DNA of 64,000 nucleotides, taken from contig CP036432.1 of the NCBI GenBank assembly GCA_007753675.1, forward strand, positions 7,876,233 through 7,940,232. Direction: 5' to 3'. The number at the start of each line of letters is the position of its first letter. Position 1 is the stretch's first letter. The notes below the pieces were generated by a model. It was not told where the DNA came from. It saw nothing but the letters and a program-made list of their open reading frames with translations, and ran no database searches. Shown here one piece after another: positions 1 to 9,313 of the stretch. Position numbers and translations under genes: made by a program. This DNA is from Stieleria magnilauensis. GTDB taxonomy: Bacteria > Planctomycetota > Planctomycetia > Pirellulales > Pirellulaceae.

Positions 1-986
1 ACGGGTTGGTTTGTAATCAAAAACCATTCCAGACGCTCTTCTCCGGCGGGCGGATCTTCTTCCCAGACTCGAACAACCCAGACGGCAAGCGGATCGTTGC
101 CGTGTTCTCCTAGTTTCTTCGCGGGTGGTTTGATTTGAACCGGGGCAAATGAGACAGCCATCTTCGCCTCACGAGCCCGTCGATTGGCTGATTTCTTTTT
201 GCCTTTGCGAACCCGTACTTTCTTGTCGACTTTGCTCGTTACCGATAACGTCCAGTGTCCTGCTGGCGGAAGGCTGGCAGCATAGTTGCGAAGGTAACAG
301 GCTTGATCGCTACTGCCTTGATCGCCATGTCCAGGAATGATCGCCCGATTATGAGAGGCACGAATGACGAACCTACGGCCGCTGGCCAATTCATGTTCGA
401 GGAACTCGAACGTGTCAGCTCCTCGATCACAAACATCAACGAGTTTCTCGCTGTTAGCCAGTGGATCGGCACCGCGCAACCACAATCGACTCTCTCGTGA
501 TTCACGCTTGCGTTTCTGAGCGGTCAGTTCGTCTTTGGGAGCATCCTCCCGATGGTGCAAAACCTGATTGCACAATCCAATTACTTGCCGTGTTTTCGGG
601 TTCACGGCCAAGCTGTTTTGCGCGATGTACCCACGGCGATTGCCGTTGCCAATTTGGCCCATGTCATCGGAAAGTGACTTGTGATTGGTAAAATCCAGCT
701 CGGTGGCATCATGAAGAATCAGGACTGGGCCTCTGATTTGCTTGATCTTGTGACAGGTTGCCTCACGATGAGATGCGAGAATTGCCTCATGCGTCACCTG
801 GTCACGGTCCATCAACCGGTAGAAAGCCCTGAGGTCTTTGGGGCTATTGAATTTCTGTGGCAATGTTCCACTTGGTCGTCGAGCCATTGAGTCAGCAAGT
901 TGTACGAGACGATTTGTTCTACGTTTGTCGCCGAGTTGAGCGTTGGCAAAGTTGACTTGTCCAAATGTTTGCAGGGGCAAAACCAT
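1..986 (-). CDS. IS4-family transposase, 3' part cut by window edge
   Basis: Reading the minus strand from an ATG at 986 gives about 328 uninterrupted codons to the left edge. The product starts MVLPLQTFGQ and carries the N-terminal transposase DNA-binding type motif (NAQLGDKRRTNRLVQLAD). Two DDE-region signatures follow: HDATELDFT, holding the first catalytic Asp, and VDVCDRGADTFEFLEH, holding the second. The order and spacing fit the IS4/Tn5-like transposase superfamily, which cuts and pastes DNA with a DDE site. The third catalytic residue (Glu) would lie outside the window. The frame is intact here, so the element may be active. No clear terminal inverted repeat was recognised upstream of 986. 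Confidence 0.85.
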   Translation of the reverse strand, partial: MVLPLQTFGQVNFANAQLGDKRRTNRLVQLADSMARRPSGTLPQKFNSPKDLRAFYRLMDRDQVTHEAILASHREATCHKIKQIRGPVLILHDATELDFTNHKSLSDDMGQIGNGNRRGYIAQNSLAVNPKTRQVIGLCNQVLHHREDAPKDELTAQKRKRESRESRLWLRGADPLANSEKLVDVCDRGADTFEFLEHELASGRRFVIRASHNRAIIPGHGDQGSSDQACYLRNYAASLPPAGHWTLSVTSKVDKKVRVRKGKKKSANRRAREAKMAVSFAPVQIKPPAKKLGEHGNDPLAVWVVRVWEEDPPAGEERLEWFLITNQP

Positions 987-1687
987 GGGGGGCCTTCCGT
1001 GATACGAGTGCTGGTAGCCATTCCGTCACCAGCAACCATCTCAACCCGCCGTCGCGAATCAATCGCAGCGTGTGTTCCACGCCACGGTTCCCACAGGGAA
1101 AAAACTCCAGGCATCGCCAAATTACCAGATCAACCTTACCAAGCTTGACTCATTTACAAAGATCAACAATTGGTTTCACAGCCGCGCCAACTCGACACAT
1201 CCGCTGGCAAACAAAAAGATGTGGTCAAACCTAAGCGCTGCGCTGACCTCCGGCTACTGGCTGGGATCCCTCCGGGATGGAGACCTCGCTTCGGCGGATT
1301 GGAGTGGCATCACGTCGATCCTCGTAGGGTTGGCGGGCGGTCGACGTGGCTGCGCTGGTTCGGCGCCCGACGATGTCAACGACGACTGACGACGGCATGT
1401 CGGCTGCAGATGGGGAGGCTGGAATTTCCCTCAGCGATAGCGATCGAGTACAGTGTTCGTCACTGACAATCGATTCGACCGTTGAGCGACCAACAAAATT
1501 TGAGGCGCCGAGCGGATCGCGTTTGTCCGTGCTGGTGTTACGTCGTAAAAGCGATGACGACAGTCCGCGTTCCGAACCAGCAGATGCACGCTAGCCGCAA
1601 GGTTGATTTCTGTGGAAGTGGTGCGTCGTTCGCGGCGACCACGTGATCGTTACCGTTCTGTCTTCTATTGCAGCCAGGAATCTTTCG
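987..1687. other. Intergenic region, no supported gene
   Basis: These 700 bp lie between the divergent transposase start and the next gene. Open frames here overlap on both strands and none has a convincing start or protein character. At about 1231-1280 there is a stretch (gctgacctccggctactg and a ggatccctccgggatgg-like tail) that recurs in a variant at about 3566-3606, so part of the region is a dispersed non-coding repeat. The IS boundary is presumably within the first tens of bases but cannot be fixed. Confidence 0.5.
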
Positions 1688-2191
1688 ATGTCGATCGCAT
1701 CAATGAATGGCCAATGGCAACTCGAGCGGTACCACCATCTCGTCGATGAGATTCCCTGGGGTGACGACGAGGATACCGCTTGTTTGGCCAAGATTCAGGC
1801 GTGGCTCCGCGGCAACGGCGATGCACAGATTCCTGATGCCGTTCCGATGGCCGGGTTGGTGATGAAAATACAAGGCAGCGCGTTTTCTGAGGAGACGATC
1901 GAATTCGATGCCTTGATGTTCGACGTCAGCGGCGTTCAAGTAAACGCTTACGTCCCCATGATAGGCACAGTCGTCGACCGTGATGGACTAACGATCCTTG
2001 AACCCGCAGGCGTACCGGACTGGGCAACGCCGAATGCAATGGACGCGTCCGCATTGCGATATGACGACGGAGACACCAAGGTTTGTGACAACCTGAGGCT
2101 GATCGATGACAAACTGGTACGACAGGTCTCGGTGGTGACAGATGAAATTTATCTGGAGCGAATGGTTCTTGTGTACGGTCGCGTCCGCTGA
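1688..2191 (+). CDS. Hypothetical protein, 167 aa
   Basis: The ATG at 1688 is preceded by AGGA at suitable distance, so it is preferred over the upstream start at 1643. The protein is acidic and soluble-looking with no signal peptide or membrane segment. It opens MSIASMNGQWQLERYHHLVD and ends in an alternating hydrophobic stretch (VSVVTDEIYLERMVLVYGRVR region) that looks like the last strands of a beta-barrel or lipocalin-like fold. That comparison is only impressionistic. I do not recognise the family. It lies alone, about 240 bp before a small secreted-protein pair. Confidence 0.6.
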   Translation: MSIASMNGQWQLERYHHLVDEIPWGDDEDTACLAKIQAWLRGNGDAQIPDAVPMAGLVMKIQGSAFSEETIEFDALMFDVSGVQVNAYVPMIGTVVDRDGLTILEPAGVPDWATPNAMDASALRYDDGDTKVCDNLRLIDDKLVRQVSVVTDEIYLERMVLVYGRVR

Positions 2192-2432
2192 GGGAATGAC
2201 ACAGAACCATGTCGTGGACCGGGCCCTGATCGAGTTCGCTTGGGATGAAAACGCTGGCACCCTCTGTCGGGATCCGTTCTAATCGAGATCCATCATTGGC
2301 CCGCCTGAGGCTGAAAGCGTTTTGCATCGTGATCCATTCCCGATCCTCCGGGGACGCGGATAGATCGCAATTCGTTGCAAAATTCGAACACGGGGCCTTC
2401 TATTCGTTTGAAACTTCTCCGGAGAAGAGACG

Positions 2433-2552
2433 ATGAAAACCTTGTCACTCCCTGCGAAACTGAGCCAAGCAATCCTATCAAGTCTCGGCAAGCTAAGCGG
2501 GGTGACCGAAGTCAAGTCTGAGTTGTTTGAGCTGTTTGCGGACAAGCGTTAA
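2433..2552 (+). CDS. Putative 39-aa protein
   Basis: This short frame begins at ATG 2433 behind a good Shine-Dalgarno sequence (ggagaagaga, ending two bases before the start). It ends with TAA three bases before the ATG of the next gene, which suggests a two-gene unit. The product starts MKTLSLPAKLSQAILSSLGK and contains amphipathic, charged helices. No family is recognised. The support is the ribosome binding site and the tight coupling, not homology. Confidence 0.45.
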   Translation: MKTLSLPAKLSQAILSSLGKLSGVTEVKSELFELFADKR

Positions 2553-2555
2553 CCT

Positions 2556-3176
2556 ATGATGCGACCAATACTGACCCTATTCGTCCTGCTCACATCGCTG
2601 ACGCTTGCGCAATCGCAGGACGCGGATCCATTTGGTTCCGACCAAGACGATGCCAACACTGAATCGGAATGGACGCCGACCCATCCTGATGGTGACACGC
2701 CGCATGAGCGGATGTTGTCGCTTGCCCACACCGATTCGCTTCCGCGGTTTGATCGTGTCGAGTTGTATGCGGTATCCTTACCCAAACGAGATCCTTTCAG
2801 CGACGAGGCACCGAAACGCAAGCCGACTGGCGACACGTTTCCGGTGCACCCCTACGGCGTACACGCGGATATTCATGCGCACGTTTCAATCACGGGCCGC
2901 GACTGCGACAAACTGCGGATGGCATGGCAGTCAATGACCTTCGATCGTCTTGGTGGTGCGTTCTGCCACCTCCCCGTTTACGGCTTCCGACTGTACCGCG
3001 GTGATGATTTGCTGTTCGAAACAACCGTTTGCTGGGAATGCCAGAACTTCTACGTTCCTCGGTACGATTCCGAGAAAAAACAGCATGCTCATGGCTGGTA
3101 CGGATTTGTCAGCGATGACCACGCGAAGTCGCTACTGAAGCTGTTTCGGTTGCACCTGCCGCATCCCAAATTGTAG
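2556..3176 (+). CDS. Hypothetical secreted protein, 206 aa
   Basis: The start MMRPILTLFVLLTSLTLAQS is a typical signal peptide, so the product is probably exported. After an acidic linker (DADPFGSDQDDANTESE) comes a globular region of about 120 residues. It contains one CWEC pair (VCWECQNFYVP) that could bind metal or form a disulfide, and ends in a Lys/His-rich tail. It starts three bases after a possible 39-aa gene and was probably co-translated with it. No known family is recognised. Confidence 0.65.
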   Translation: MMRPILTLFVLLTSLTLAQSQDADPFGSDQDDANTESEWTPTHPDGDTPHERMLSLAHTDSLPRFDRVELYAVSLPKRDPFSDEAPKRKPTGDTFPVHPYGVHADIHAHVSITGRDCDKLRMAWQSMTFDRLGGAFCHLPVYGFRLYRGDDLLFETTVCWECQNFYVPRYDSEKKQHAHGWYGFVSDDHAKSLLKLFRLHLPHPKL

Positions 3177-3773
3177 ATGCGGCGAACCATCTACTTGTCG
3201 TGCAGTCAGCGGGACGTCGATTGTATTACTGAGCGACTCTTGGGCAGGCACCGCTCTGCGGTGCACACCGCAGAGCGGTGCCACAACAAAGCCCGGAGTC
3301 GCGAAGCGCACTCCGGGTGGGAGCTTTGATGTGGCACGCCGCTGGCGTGCGGGCCGCAGGAGCGGTTGCCGCTCGCGAGTCGTTCCCACAACGCGGTACG
3401 GCGAGTCATTCGTCAGTAATACAATCGACGTCCCCTGGGCATTTGTATCCTGGGGTAGCGGTCACTTTGCTTCGCTCGCTGACCCGTGCGACGGGTTTGC
3501 TGGAATTTGCTGCGACCCCGTCCGGGGTCGTGGGGTGGATCGGGTGCCTGGTCCGGAGGTGGCACTGCGCTGACCTCCGGCTACTCGCTGTGATCCCTGC
3601 GGGATGTCGGTCTAACTACTCTGGAGAGTGAGCCAGAACGTGCAATGGAGGAGACGGCGCAGGGGCTTGTCTTTCCGTCAGTCTGCTTGGGATGTAGTGG
3701 TCAGATCTTTCGCCCCTGCCAGCGCATCGTTATCGTTAGTTGGAAACCATGAATGACACATTGGATCTAAGAC
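3177..3773. other. Gene-free region with repeats
   Basis: This 597-bp stretch has no supported gene. Its first half holds the 224-bp inverted-repeat element described separately. The second half contains a relative of the repeat at 1231-1280 (around 3566-3606, ctgcgctgacctccggctac). The remainder has no recognisable signal apart from the expected promoter space for the gene at 3774. Confidence 0.6.
3211..3434. repeat. MITE-like element with 22-bp perfect terminal inverted repeats
   Basis: Bases 3211-3232 and 3413-3434 are exact reverse complements over 22 bp (outer end gggacgtcgattgtattact). The 180-bp interior is a series of hairpins. The main one is a perfect 17-bp stem at 3247-3263/3266-3282, and there are two shorter GC-rich stems around 3293-3318 and 3331-3350. 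It has no coding capacity. Size and ends resemble a miniature inverted-repeat transposable element. No parent transposase is visible here, and no target duplication is obvious. Confidence 0.7.
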
Positions 3774-4226
3774 ATGATCGACGAGGCGAACCCATCGCAA
3801 ACGCCTGTGCCCCGACGATTTCAATTTTCAATCGGTACTTTGTTGCTGTGGATCGCGATTGGCGCGCTCGCGGCCAATACCGTGATCATGAATCGTCAGG
3901 TCACACGGTTGAAACAAGACCTCGCATCGCAGCAGCCCTTGTCTCCCAAGGAAGTCGCTCGGCAATTTGAGAAGAGCACCACACTCGGGACGATGACGAC
4001 CACGGTGAAAGATGTTCGCTATTCGGCTAAGGCTGATGCCTACCGAGTCGATTTCTCATGGGTTGACTCGGCGAGCGGGAAAACGTGGCATTCGGATGTT
4101 CGACTGAACCATGACGGTTTCGGGGTGTACTACGGTCAAATTCGAAACGGACCGTTCATTCAACCACTGGGATACAAGGAAGCATTCCCAGTTGCCGTTA
4201 CCACTCCGTCGTCTTTTGAGGACTAG
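3774..4226 (+). CDS. Hypothetical single-pass membrane protein, 150 aa
   Basis: After a short polar N-terminus and a PRRFQFS segment there is one membrane helix (FSIGTLLLWIAIGALAAN, about residues 19-37). A coiled-coil-like stretch (RQVTRLKQDLASQQPLSPKE) and a soluble domain with mixed strands follow. The N-terminal FSIGTLL pattern resembles the RxFSLRTLF-type membrane start common in planctomycete hypotheticals (recollection). Function unknown. It is followed 39 bp later by another membrane protein in the same direction. Confidence 0.6.
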   Translation: MIDEANPSQTPVPRRFQFSIGTLLLWIAIGALAANTVIMNRQVTRLKQDLASQQPLSPKEVARQFEKSTTLGTMTTTVKDVRYSAKADAYRVDFSWVDSASGKTWHSDVRLNHDGFGVYYGQIRNGPFIQPLGYKEAFPVAVTTPSSFED

Positions 4227-4264
4227 CCGTCCAGAAGCCGACGAAACGATAGGCGCCTCTCAAG

Positions 4265-4813
4265 ATGCAGATAGAAGCGAGTTGTTACCTTGCGATTGTC
4301 GCCTTGGCGAGCGTTCTTGAGCGTCCATTTGTGACCTGCTCGGGAGTCGAGAAACACGCGTTGCGGACTTCCGTGTTTTCCAATGTCATCGCATCACCGA
4401 CTTGGCTTGTCTTCGGCAGTTTTATCGAGCTTTCGATGAGCCTCAATTCCTTTCGCATGCATGGCAACTTGTTGGCGGTGCTCTTGTTCGCATTCGCCTT
4501 CCAAGTCGCCGCAAAGGTGCTCGTCGTTCGGGTCTCGGCGAGAAAGCCGATCAACGTGGGGTGCGTCTTCGCGGGCAACGGCTTCGGCTTGGTTTTGATC
4601 TGGGCCCTGTATGTTTCGCTCGTGTCGTTCAACGATCAGCACCCGCATGTTTGGGTCAAAATGGTGCGTTATGTTCCACTTTTTTCCATGCTCTCGTACG
4701 CCGTGTTCTTTGGGATCGCGGTGCTGATCGCGATCGAATCCCTGTCTGCTTTCGTGGGAAGGAGGAGGATTCCGGATGACAGCGACGAATCGAGCCGTGA
4801 GAGCGACCAATAG
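4265..4813 (+). CDS. Hypothetical multi-pass membrane protein, 182 aa
   Basis: Hydropathy by eye shows about four membrane spans: residues 5-18, 40-55, 65-90 and 105-125, with another near 140-160. The tail is short, charged and acidic (RRRIPDDSDESSRESDQ). No catalytic motif and no family is recognised. The start at 4265 is the longest option and has no strong ribosome binding site, so the true start could be internal. The gene is convergent with the LEPR-type gene downstream. Confidence 0.5.
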   Translation: MQIEASCYLAIVALASVLERPFVTCSGVEKHALRTSVFSNVIASPTWLVFGSFIELSMSLNSFRMHGNLLAVLLFAFAFQVAAKVLVVRVSARKPINVGCVFAGNGFGLVLIWALYVSLVSFNDQHPHVWVKMVRYVPLFSMLSYAVFFGIAVLIAIESLSAFVGRRRIPDDSDESSRESDQ

Positions 4814-4923
4814 TTCTGCGATGCAATGCAACGCTGGTGGGAGAGGATTTTTGGTGATGGGGCGAGCGGGAGGTGTGGCCGCTGTTGCGCGGGGGTGGGG
4901 GCGAGTGCTTCGCGACTCGGGGG

Positions 4924-4952
4924 TGGCAAGCAGGATGCTTACCCCACTTTAG
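4924..4952. repeat. Dispersed short repeat, 28-bp unit, copy 1
   Basis: The unit reads ggcaagcaggatgcttaccc and continues to the end of the interval. Its exact reverse complement over 28 bp occurs at 61352-61379. A near copy lies at 42459-42487, preceded by two partial copies. It lies between two convergent gene ends and contains a short internal palindrome (aagcaggatgctt). Confidence 0.7.
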
Positions 4953-4997
4953 ATGGCGAGTGGGATGCTTAGGCCGCTTGTGAAGATGACGGGAATG

Positions 4998-6314
4998 TTA
5001 GCGCTGTTTTAGCGTCGTTAACTTCAGTTTGTGATTCGGGGCGGTTGAGATGTCGGCGTTTGGTGTCCGGCTGCGGAGTTTCGTCCAAACCGCGCCGGCG
5101 AGGATCAGGACCACGGGCGCTGCGGCCAACTTGCGAACGGGGAAGCGGGACGCCGAGATGTCTGTCGTGCTCGAGGGCTGAAGTGCGACGGCGGCCGACG
5201 CGGCGTGCGGCAGCGTCGTTTCAGCAACACCTTGATCCGTCGGGCGATCCCACTGCGACAGCGTCGCGAAGTCGGTCGTCTGGACATCGGGAAACGCTCC
5301 GATCTCGAACACCAAGGCAACTTCGAGCGACGTGATGGCCGCAAACAGCGGCGGTTCCGGTTGTCTGGCGTCCAACACACCGGTCGCGGAAACATCATGC
5401 GGTCGTGTGTTGGAATCGACGATCCCTGTCTCCGACGGGCCCGTCGGCTGATCGTCTTCCGTCCCGGTTTCGGCATCCACCGCTGATGATGAAACGCGTT
5501 GAATACTCGTCACGATGTATTCCGAATCCGACTGCAGTTGACCGTCCATCCAATCCGACTGGGATGCAACCCATGCGGATGTCGTCGCCAAGCGGATCAC
5601 TTCGCCTTCACCCGGCAGCTGATCGGTCAATCGATCGATCGTCGCGTCGCTGCCGGCATGTGGTTCGGGATTCGATACGGTTTTAAATGACTTCGGTATG
5701 ACCGTTTCCAAGGCGGGCTCGGTCACATCGCGGCGGTCCGCTTCGTCGTCGATTGAAAACGGATCGATCGGCGGTACGTGCGCGAGGGTTGGCATCACGG
5801 GCGTGGGGATGACTTCCGCCGGTGACAATTGATGGTCCGTGTCATCGGGGTAGTGGAAATACTCAACATCACCATTGCCGCGATCGACCGCGATGGTGAT
5901 CGGATCATGGGATCCGGAGGAAAATTCCGCATCGATGGCGGCACCGAACAGGTCGTCCGTCAAGATGGCATCGACCATCGCGGACCTGAGCAACACACCG
6001 CGTTGGTCTGACAGATCGCTGGCGGCGAGGTATTCGTCGTTCGACACGTCCGAGATCTGCCGGGCGCTCAAACGCAGTGTATTGTCGGCTCCGTCGCGGA
6101 CCGGTTCCAGTCGCAGCAGTACGGTTTGGTGATTGGCGCTGGACAGGTTGCTGATTTCCAGGTTCACCAAAAAATCCACCGCCTCGAACTCGGGACCGGC
6201 GAGCAGGTTTCGCTGTTCAAAACGTTCCATCGTCAGCCGTCGGCCGCCGCGATGATGGCGGCGCTGACGGAGACGGCGGATGTGATGATTGGAATTCGAA
6301 GGTACTTTGATCAT
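4998..6314 (-). CDS. LEPR-XLL-type surface protein, third gene of sigma/kinase operon
   Basis: This 438-aa protein begins with a very basic stretch and then LTMERFEQRNLLAG (about residues 27-40). That is the planctomycete LEPR-XLL-like N-terminal motif associated with large exported proteins. Most of the chain is acidic and low in complexity. Residues about 395-415 form one hydrophobic segment (LAAAPVVLILAGAVW) followed by a basic tail, so it could be anchored at its C-terminus. No enzyme domain is seen. Its ATG overlaps the kinase stop by 4 bp, so it is translationally coupled to the kinase and is a plausible sensor, substrate or output of that system (inference). Confidence 0.7.
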   Translation of the reverse strand: MIKVPSNSNHHIRRLRQRRHHRGGRRLTMERFEQRNLLAGPEFEAVDFLVNLEISNLSSANHQTVLLRLEPVRDGADNTLRLSARQISDVSNDEYLAASDLSDQRGVLLRSAMVDAILTDDLFGAAIDAEFSSGSHDPITIAVDRGNGDVEYFHYPDDTDHQLSPAEVIPTPVMPTLAHVPPIDPFSIDDEADRRDVTEPALETVIPKSFKTVSNPEPHAGSDATIDRLTDQLPGEGEVIRLATTSAWVASQSDWMDGQLQSDSEYIVTSIQRVSSSAVDAETGTEDDQPTGPSETGIVDSNTRPHDVSATGVLDARQPEPPLFAAITSLEVALVFEIGAFPDVQTTDFATLSQWDRPTDQGVAETTLPHAASAAVALQPSSTTDISASRFPVRKLAAAPVVLILAGAVWTKLRSRTPNADISTAPNHKLKLTTLKQR

Positions 6315-9313
6315 TCTGGTGGTTCGACAGATGTGGACGGATCAGCCAACCGCATGACCTTTTGCAAGGTCGGATCCTTTCGTTTGGTCTCGACGTCGGT
6401 GAGCCCCGATGCGACGGCCATCTGCCACGTTTCAAGCGTCGGAGTGATCCAACGTTGATTCAGTGCCAGCGAGGAAGCGCCGTCCCCGTTCGCCGATTCG
6501 GCAAGCTCCAGTGCGACTCGATACAAATGATTCGGATCAGCGATCCAAAGTGTTCTTCGTTGAAGCGCCAGTTCACCGGCCAAGTCATACTGCCCTTGGC
6601 GTCTTAGAAACCGACCATACTTGACATAACTGGCACTCAGCCAGACTCGGAAGTCTTGGATTTGTGGCGCTTTTTCCGAGGCCCACGTTTGATGCTCGAT
6701 AGCATCATGATAGTGTTTCCGGGCTGCTTCGGCATCCGATTTTTCCAAAAGTGGAGCCAGATTCGAAAGCACGCCGCCGAGTTGAGCTCGGTAGTGGGGC
6801 GATAATGGTGATGTGTCCACCAGTTCAGTCAGCAGCGACTCGGCTTTCTCGAAATGGGAGAGCGCATCGGCGGAAGCGGCTTCGCCAGAAGAAGGGTCGG
6901 CTGACGACTCGTTGGCTGACGTCTCTGTAGCTAACGAGTTGTCCAGCGATAGCAAGACCTGTCCCATGTTGTTGTGGGCGACGGCCAGTTGTTCTTTGAA
7001 TCGGGGCGATGTCGGGGCACGCAGGACCAGCGTTTGTTGGACATCGATCGCGTCTTGGTAGGCCTGGAGTGCTTCGGCCGTTCGTCCGCGGCGGTTGAAG
7101 ATGGCGCCGCGATGGTTGTAACAGGTCGCCAGTTCCGAGAGCGCGGCCAAGTCGTGGGGGCGATCTTCGACGATCGTCTTGTGCAAACCGATTGCCAAAC
7201 GGTTGTATCGATCTGCCGCGTCCAAGTCATTGCCGGCAAACAGGAATGACAACTGTGCGTAGGAGACCGCCAGTTCACGTTGGTATTGCAGGTTGTCTGG
7301 ATCGACTTTCAGCAGTGCGGATTGCATTTCGATGGCTTGTTCGTAGGTCCGTCGCGACTGTGCGGTTTTGCCGGCGGCGCGTTCCAGGTTGCCGACGTTC
7401 ACCAGCGCCGCGATCCGCAAATGCTTGATCTGCGTTTCTTCTTTTGCTTCGCCGCCAAGCTTGTCGATGATCTGTTGCGCCTGTTGGTATTCGGATTCGG
7501 CGGTTGGGAAGTCGCCCTGCTGGAAGGCGAGTTCGCCCAGGTTGTTGTGGCAGACGGCTAAGTCATGGACGATCCGCGCATGATTGGGATCCGGATCGTG
7601 TTCGTCGTCAGCGAGTAAGTCTTGGTAGAGATTGATCGCGGTTTGGTAACAGTCGACGGACTCGGGAAACCGTCCCAATTGACGATGCATCGATGCCATT
7701 TGGGTGTTGCAAAGGGCCAACGCGAAACGCATCGAGGCGTCACCGTCCATCTGATCGGCGAAGGACTGGTAGTCAGCCAACGTCTCCTGCATGATGGCTT
7801 GCCGGACGGTCTCGGTACCGGGTACGCCGGCGAGTTTTGTTGCCAACCGCATTCCAAACCGATCGACGACGTCGATTGCGGTTTGAAGGTTCAGCTGGGA
7901 TTGTTCGAAGTTGGATTCGGCGGTTTTCAATGCCGCCTCGGTTCGGCTTTTTTCTTGCGACAGCAGCATGGTGGCGGTGCCGGCGGCGAGCGAAGTCAGG
8001 ATCAACACGCCGACGATCGAGGCGACCAGGGTACGGTGCCGCGTGGCCCATTGGGAAAGACGATCGATCGCGGAGGGGCGTTTGGCGAGCGGCGGTTTGC
8101 CGGCCAGGAATCGGGCCAGATCTTCCGCCATGGCGGCCGCCGATTGATAGCGATCATCGCGCGGTTTTTGGATCGCTTTGAGCACGATGGTTTCCAAGTC
8201 GATCGGGATAGCGGGATTCAGTCGTCGGGGCCGTTCGGGTTGTTGGCGTTGGATCTGATCGAGCAACGTCACACGATCGGTCGCGGCGTGGGGTGGTTCC
8301 AGGGTGAGGAGTTCGTAGAGCGTGACGCCCAACGAATACACGTCGCTGATGTGGTCGACCAAGCTGCCGCGACCCGCGGCGGCTTCAGGACTCATGTAGC
8401 GAATCGTTCCCAATAGATCTCCCGTCATGGTGATCGTGATACTGTTTTGGCAGCGTGCCAGTCCAAAGTCGGTCACCCAAAGTTTTCCTTGCTGGTCGAT
8501 GAGGAGGTTGGAGGGTTTGATGTCGCGGTGCACGACGCCAAATTCATGAGCGTGCTCGATCGCGGTGGCCGCTTGTCGAATCAGCTCGGCGACGGAGTTG
8601 ATATGGTTTTGGGAGCGAACGCTGCGCTGTGTGGAGAACGCTTCGTCGGGAAGGGTGCTGCCGGACGCGTTGGTGGCATTTTCGCCCGTGCCGTCACGCA
8701 GGTTTCTTAGTTGGTCGATCGCTCGGTCCAACGCCTGGCCGTCGATAAACTGCATGCTGTAATAGTGGACGCCGCGATCACATCCGACCGAATGAACGGG
8801 AACGATGTGGGGATGGTGCAGCTGGGCGGCGGCCTGGGCTTCGTTCTTGAAGCGAATGATCTGTCGTCGATCCAGGACGGCAGCGAACGGCAAGACCTTG
8901 AGCGCGACCCGACGACCGAGTGATTTCTGTCTGGCTTCATAGACCACGCCCATGCCGCCGCGTCCGACTTCACGAAGGATCTCGAAATCGCCCAGCTCGT
9001 TGTGGCTGACCAATCCCACGTCATCCGGATGCTCTTTCGGTCCCAGTTCGGCGGTGGCTTGGTGCACGAAGTCCAAACCGCGCAGATACCATCGCAGCGG
9101 TTCGGCCAATTCCGCGTGGCGTTGAATCAACGATTCCGGATCGGCCGGTCGCCCCTGTTCCAGATCGTCGAGGTAGGTTTCCAGGATTTTGGAAAGCTGT
9201 TCCTGTTGTTGCGGCGTGAGCGCGTCCAACGGGTTGGCCGCAAGCGTGGCGACGTCTTCACGTGGCACGGCAGAGGATGGTGACGGCCGGTCGTTGGTGA
9301 CGACGTCGTTCAT
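6311..9313 (-). CDS. Membrane Ser/Thr protein kinase with C-terminal TPRs
   Basis: This 1000-aa protein has a Hanks-type kinase domain at about residues 110-405. It has the Gly-rich loop GRGGMGVV (117-124), the ATP Lys in RRVALKV (Lys139), the catalytic loop VVHRDIKPSN (Asp264), DFG (282-284) and the APE-equivalent YMSPE. One membrane span lies at about 428-450. The outer or distal half, about 460-950, is a run of TPR-like helices (repeated QLAVAHNNMGQVLLSLDN-type units). It should phosphorylate Ser/Thr targets at the membrane, with TPRs binding partners. It overlaps the sigma gene upstream and the LEPR gene downstream by 4 bp each. This is a planctomycete-type ECF-sigma/kinase pairing, so the kinase probably controls the sigma factor. 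Confidence 0.93.
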   Translation of the reverse strand: MNDVVTNDRPSPSSAVPREDVATLAANPLDALTPQQQEQLSKILETYLDDLEQGRPADPESLIQRHAELAEPLRWYLRGLDFVHQATAELGPKEHPDDVGLVSHNELGDFEILREVGRGGMGVVYEARQKSLGRRVALKVLPFAAVLDRRQIIRFKNEAQAAAQLHHPHIVPVHSVGCDRGVHYYSMQFIDGQALDRAIDQLRNLRDGTGENATNASGSTLPDEAFSTQRSVRSQNHINSVAELIRQAATAIEHAHEFGVVHRDIKPSNLLIDQQGKLWVTDFGLARCQNSITITMTGDLLGTIRYMSPEAAAGRGSLVDHISDVYSLGVTLYELLTLEPPHAATDRVTLLDQIQRQQPERPRRLNPAIPIDLETIVLKAIQKPRDDRYQSAAAMAEDLARFLAGKPPLAKRPSAIDRLSQWATRHRTLVASIVGVLILTSLAAGTATMLLSQEKSRTEAALKTAESNFEQSQLNLQTAIDVVDRFGMRLATKLAGVPGTETVRQAIMQETLADYQSFADQMDGDASMRFALALCNTQMASMHRQLGRFPESVDCYQTAINLYQDLLADDEHDPDPNHARIVHDLAVCHNNLGELAFQQGDFPTAESEYQQAQQIIDKLGGEAKEETQIKHLRIAALVNVGNLERAAGKTAQSRRTYEQAIEMQSALLKVDPDNLQYQRELAVSYAQLSFLFAGNDLDAADRYNRLAIGLHKTIVEDRPHDLAALSELATCYNHRGAIFNRRGRTAEALQAYQDAIDVQQTLVLRAPTSPRFKEQLAVAHNNMGQVLLSLDNSLATETSANESSADPSSGEAASADALSHFEKAESLLTELVDTSPLSPHYRAQLGGVLSNLAPLLEKSDAEAARKHYHDAIEHQTWASEKAPQIQDFRVWLSASYVKYGRFLRRQGQYDLAGELALQRRTLWIADPNHLYRVALELAESANGDGASSLALNQRWITPTLETWQMAVASGLTDVETKRKDPTLQKVMRLADPSTSVEPPE

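Noticed and set aside
2196..2282. Short frame of 28 codons after the first hypothetical gene
   Set aside because: Starts with ATG 2196 but has no clear ribosome binding site, no protein character and no partner gene. Too short to support.
6311..6385. Resemblance between the kinase 3' end and the 86-bp palindrome family
   Set aside because: A short stretch reads similarly in translation, but the nucleotide match is weak and is probably chance within coding sequence.
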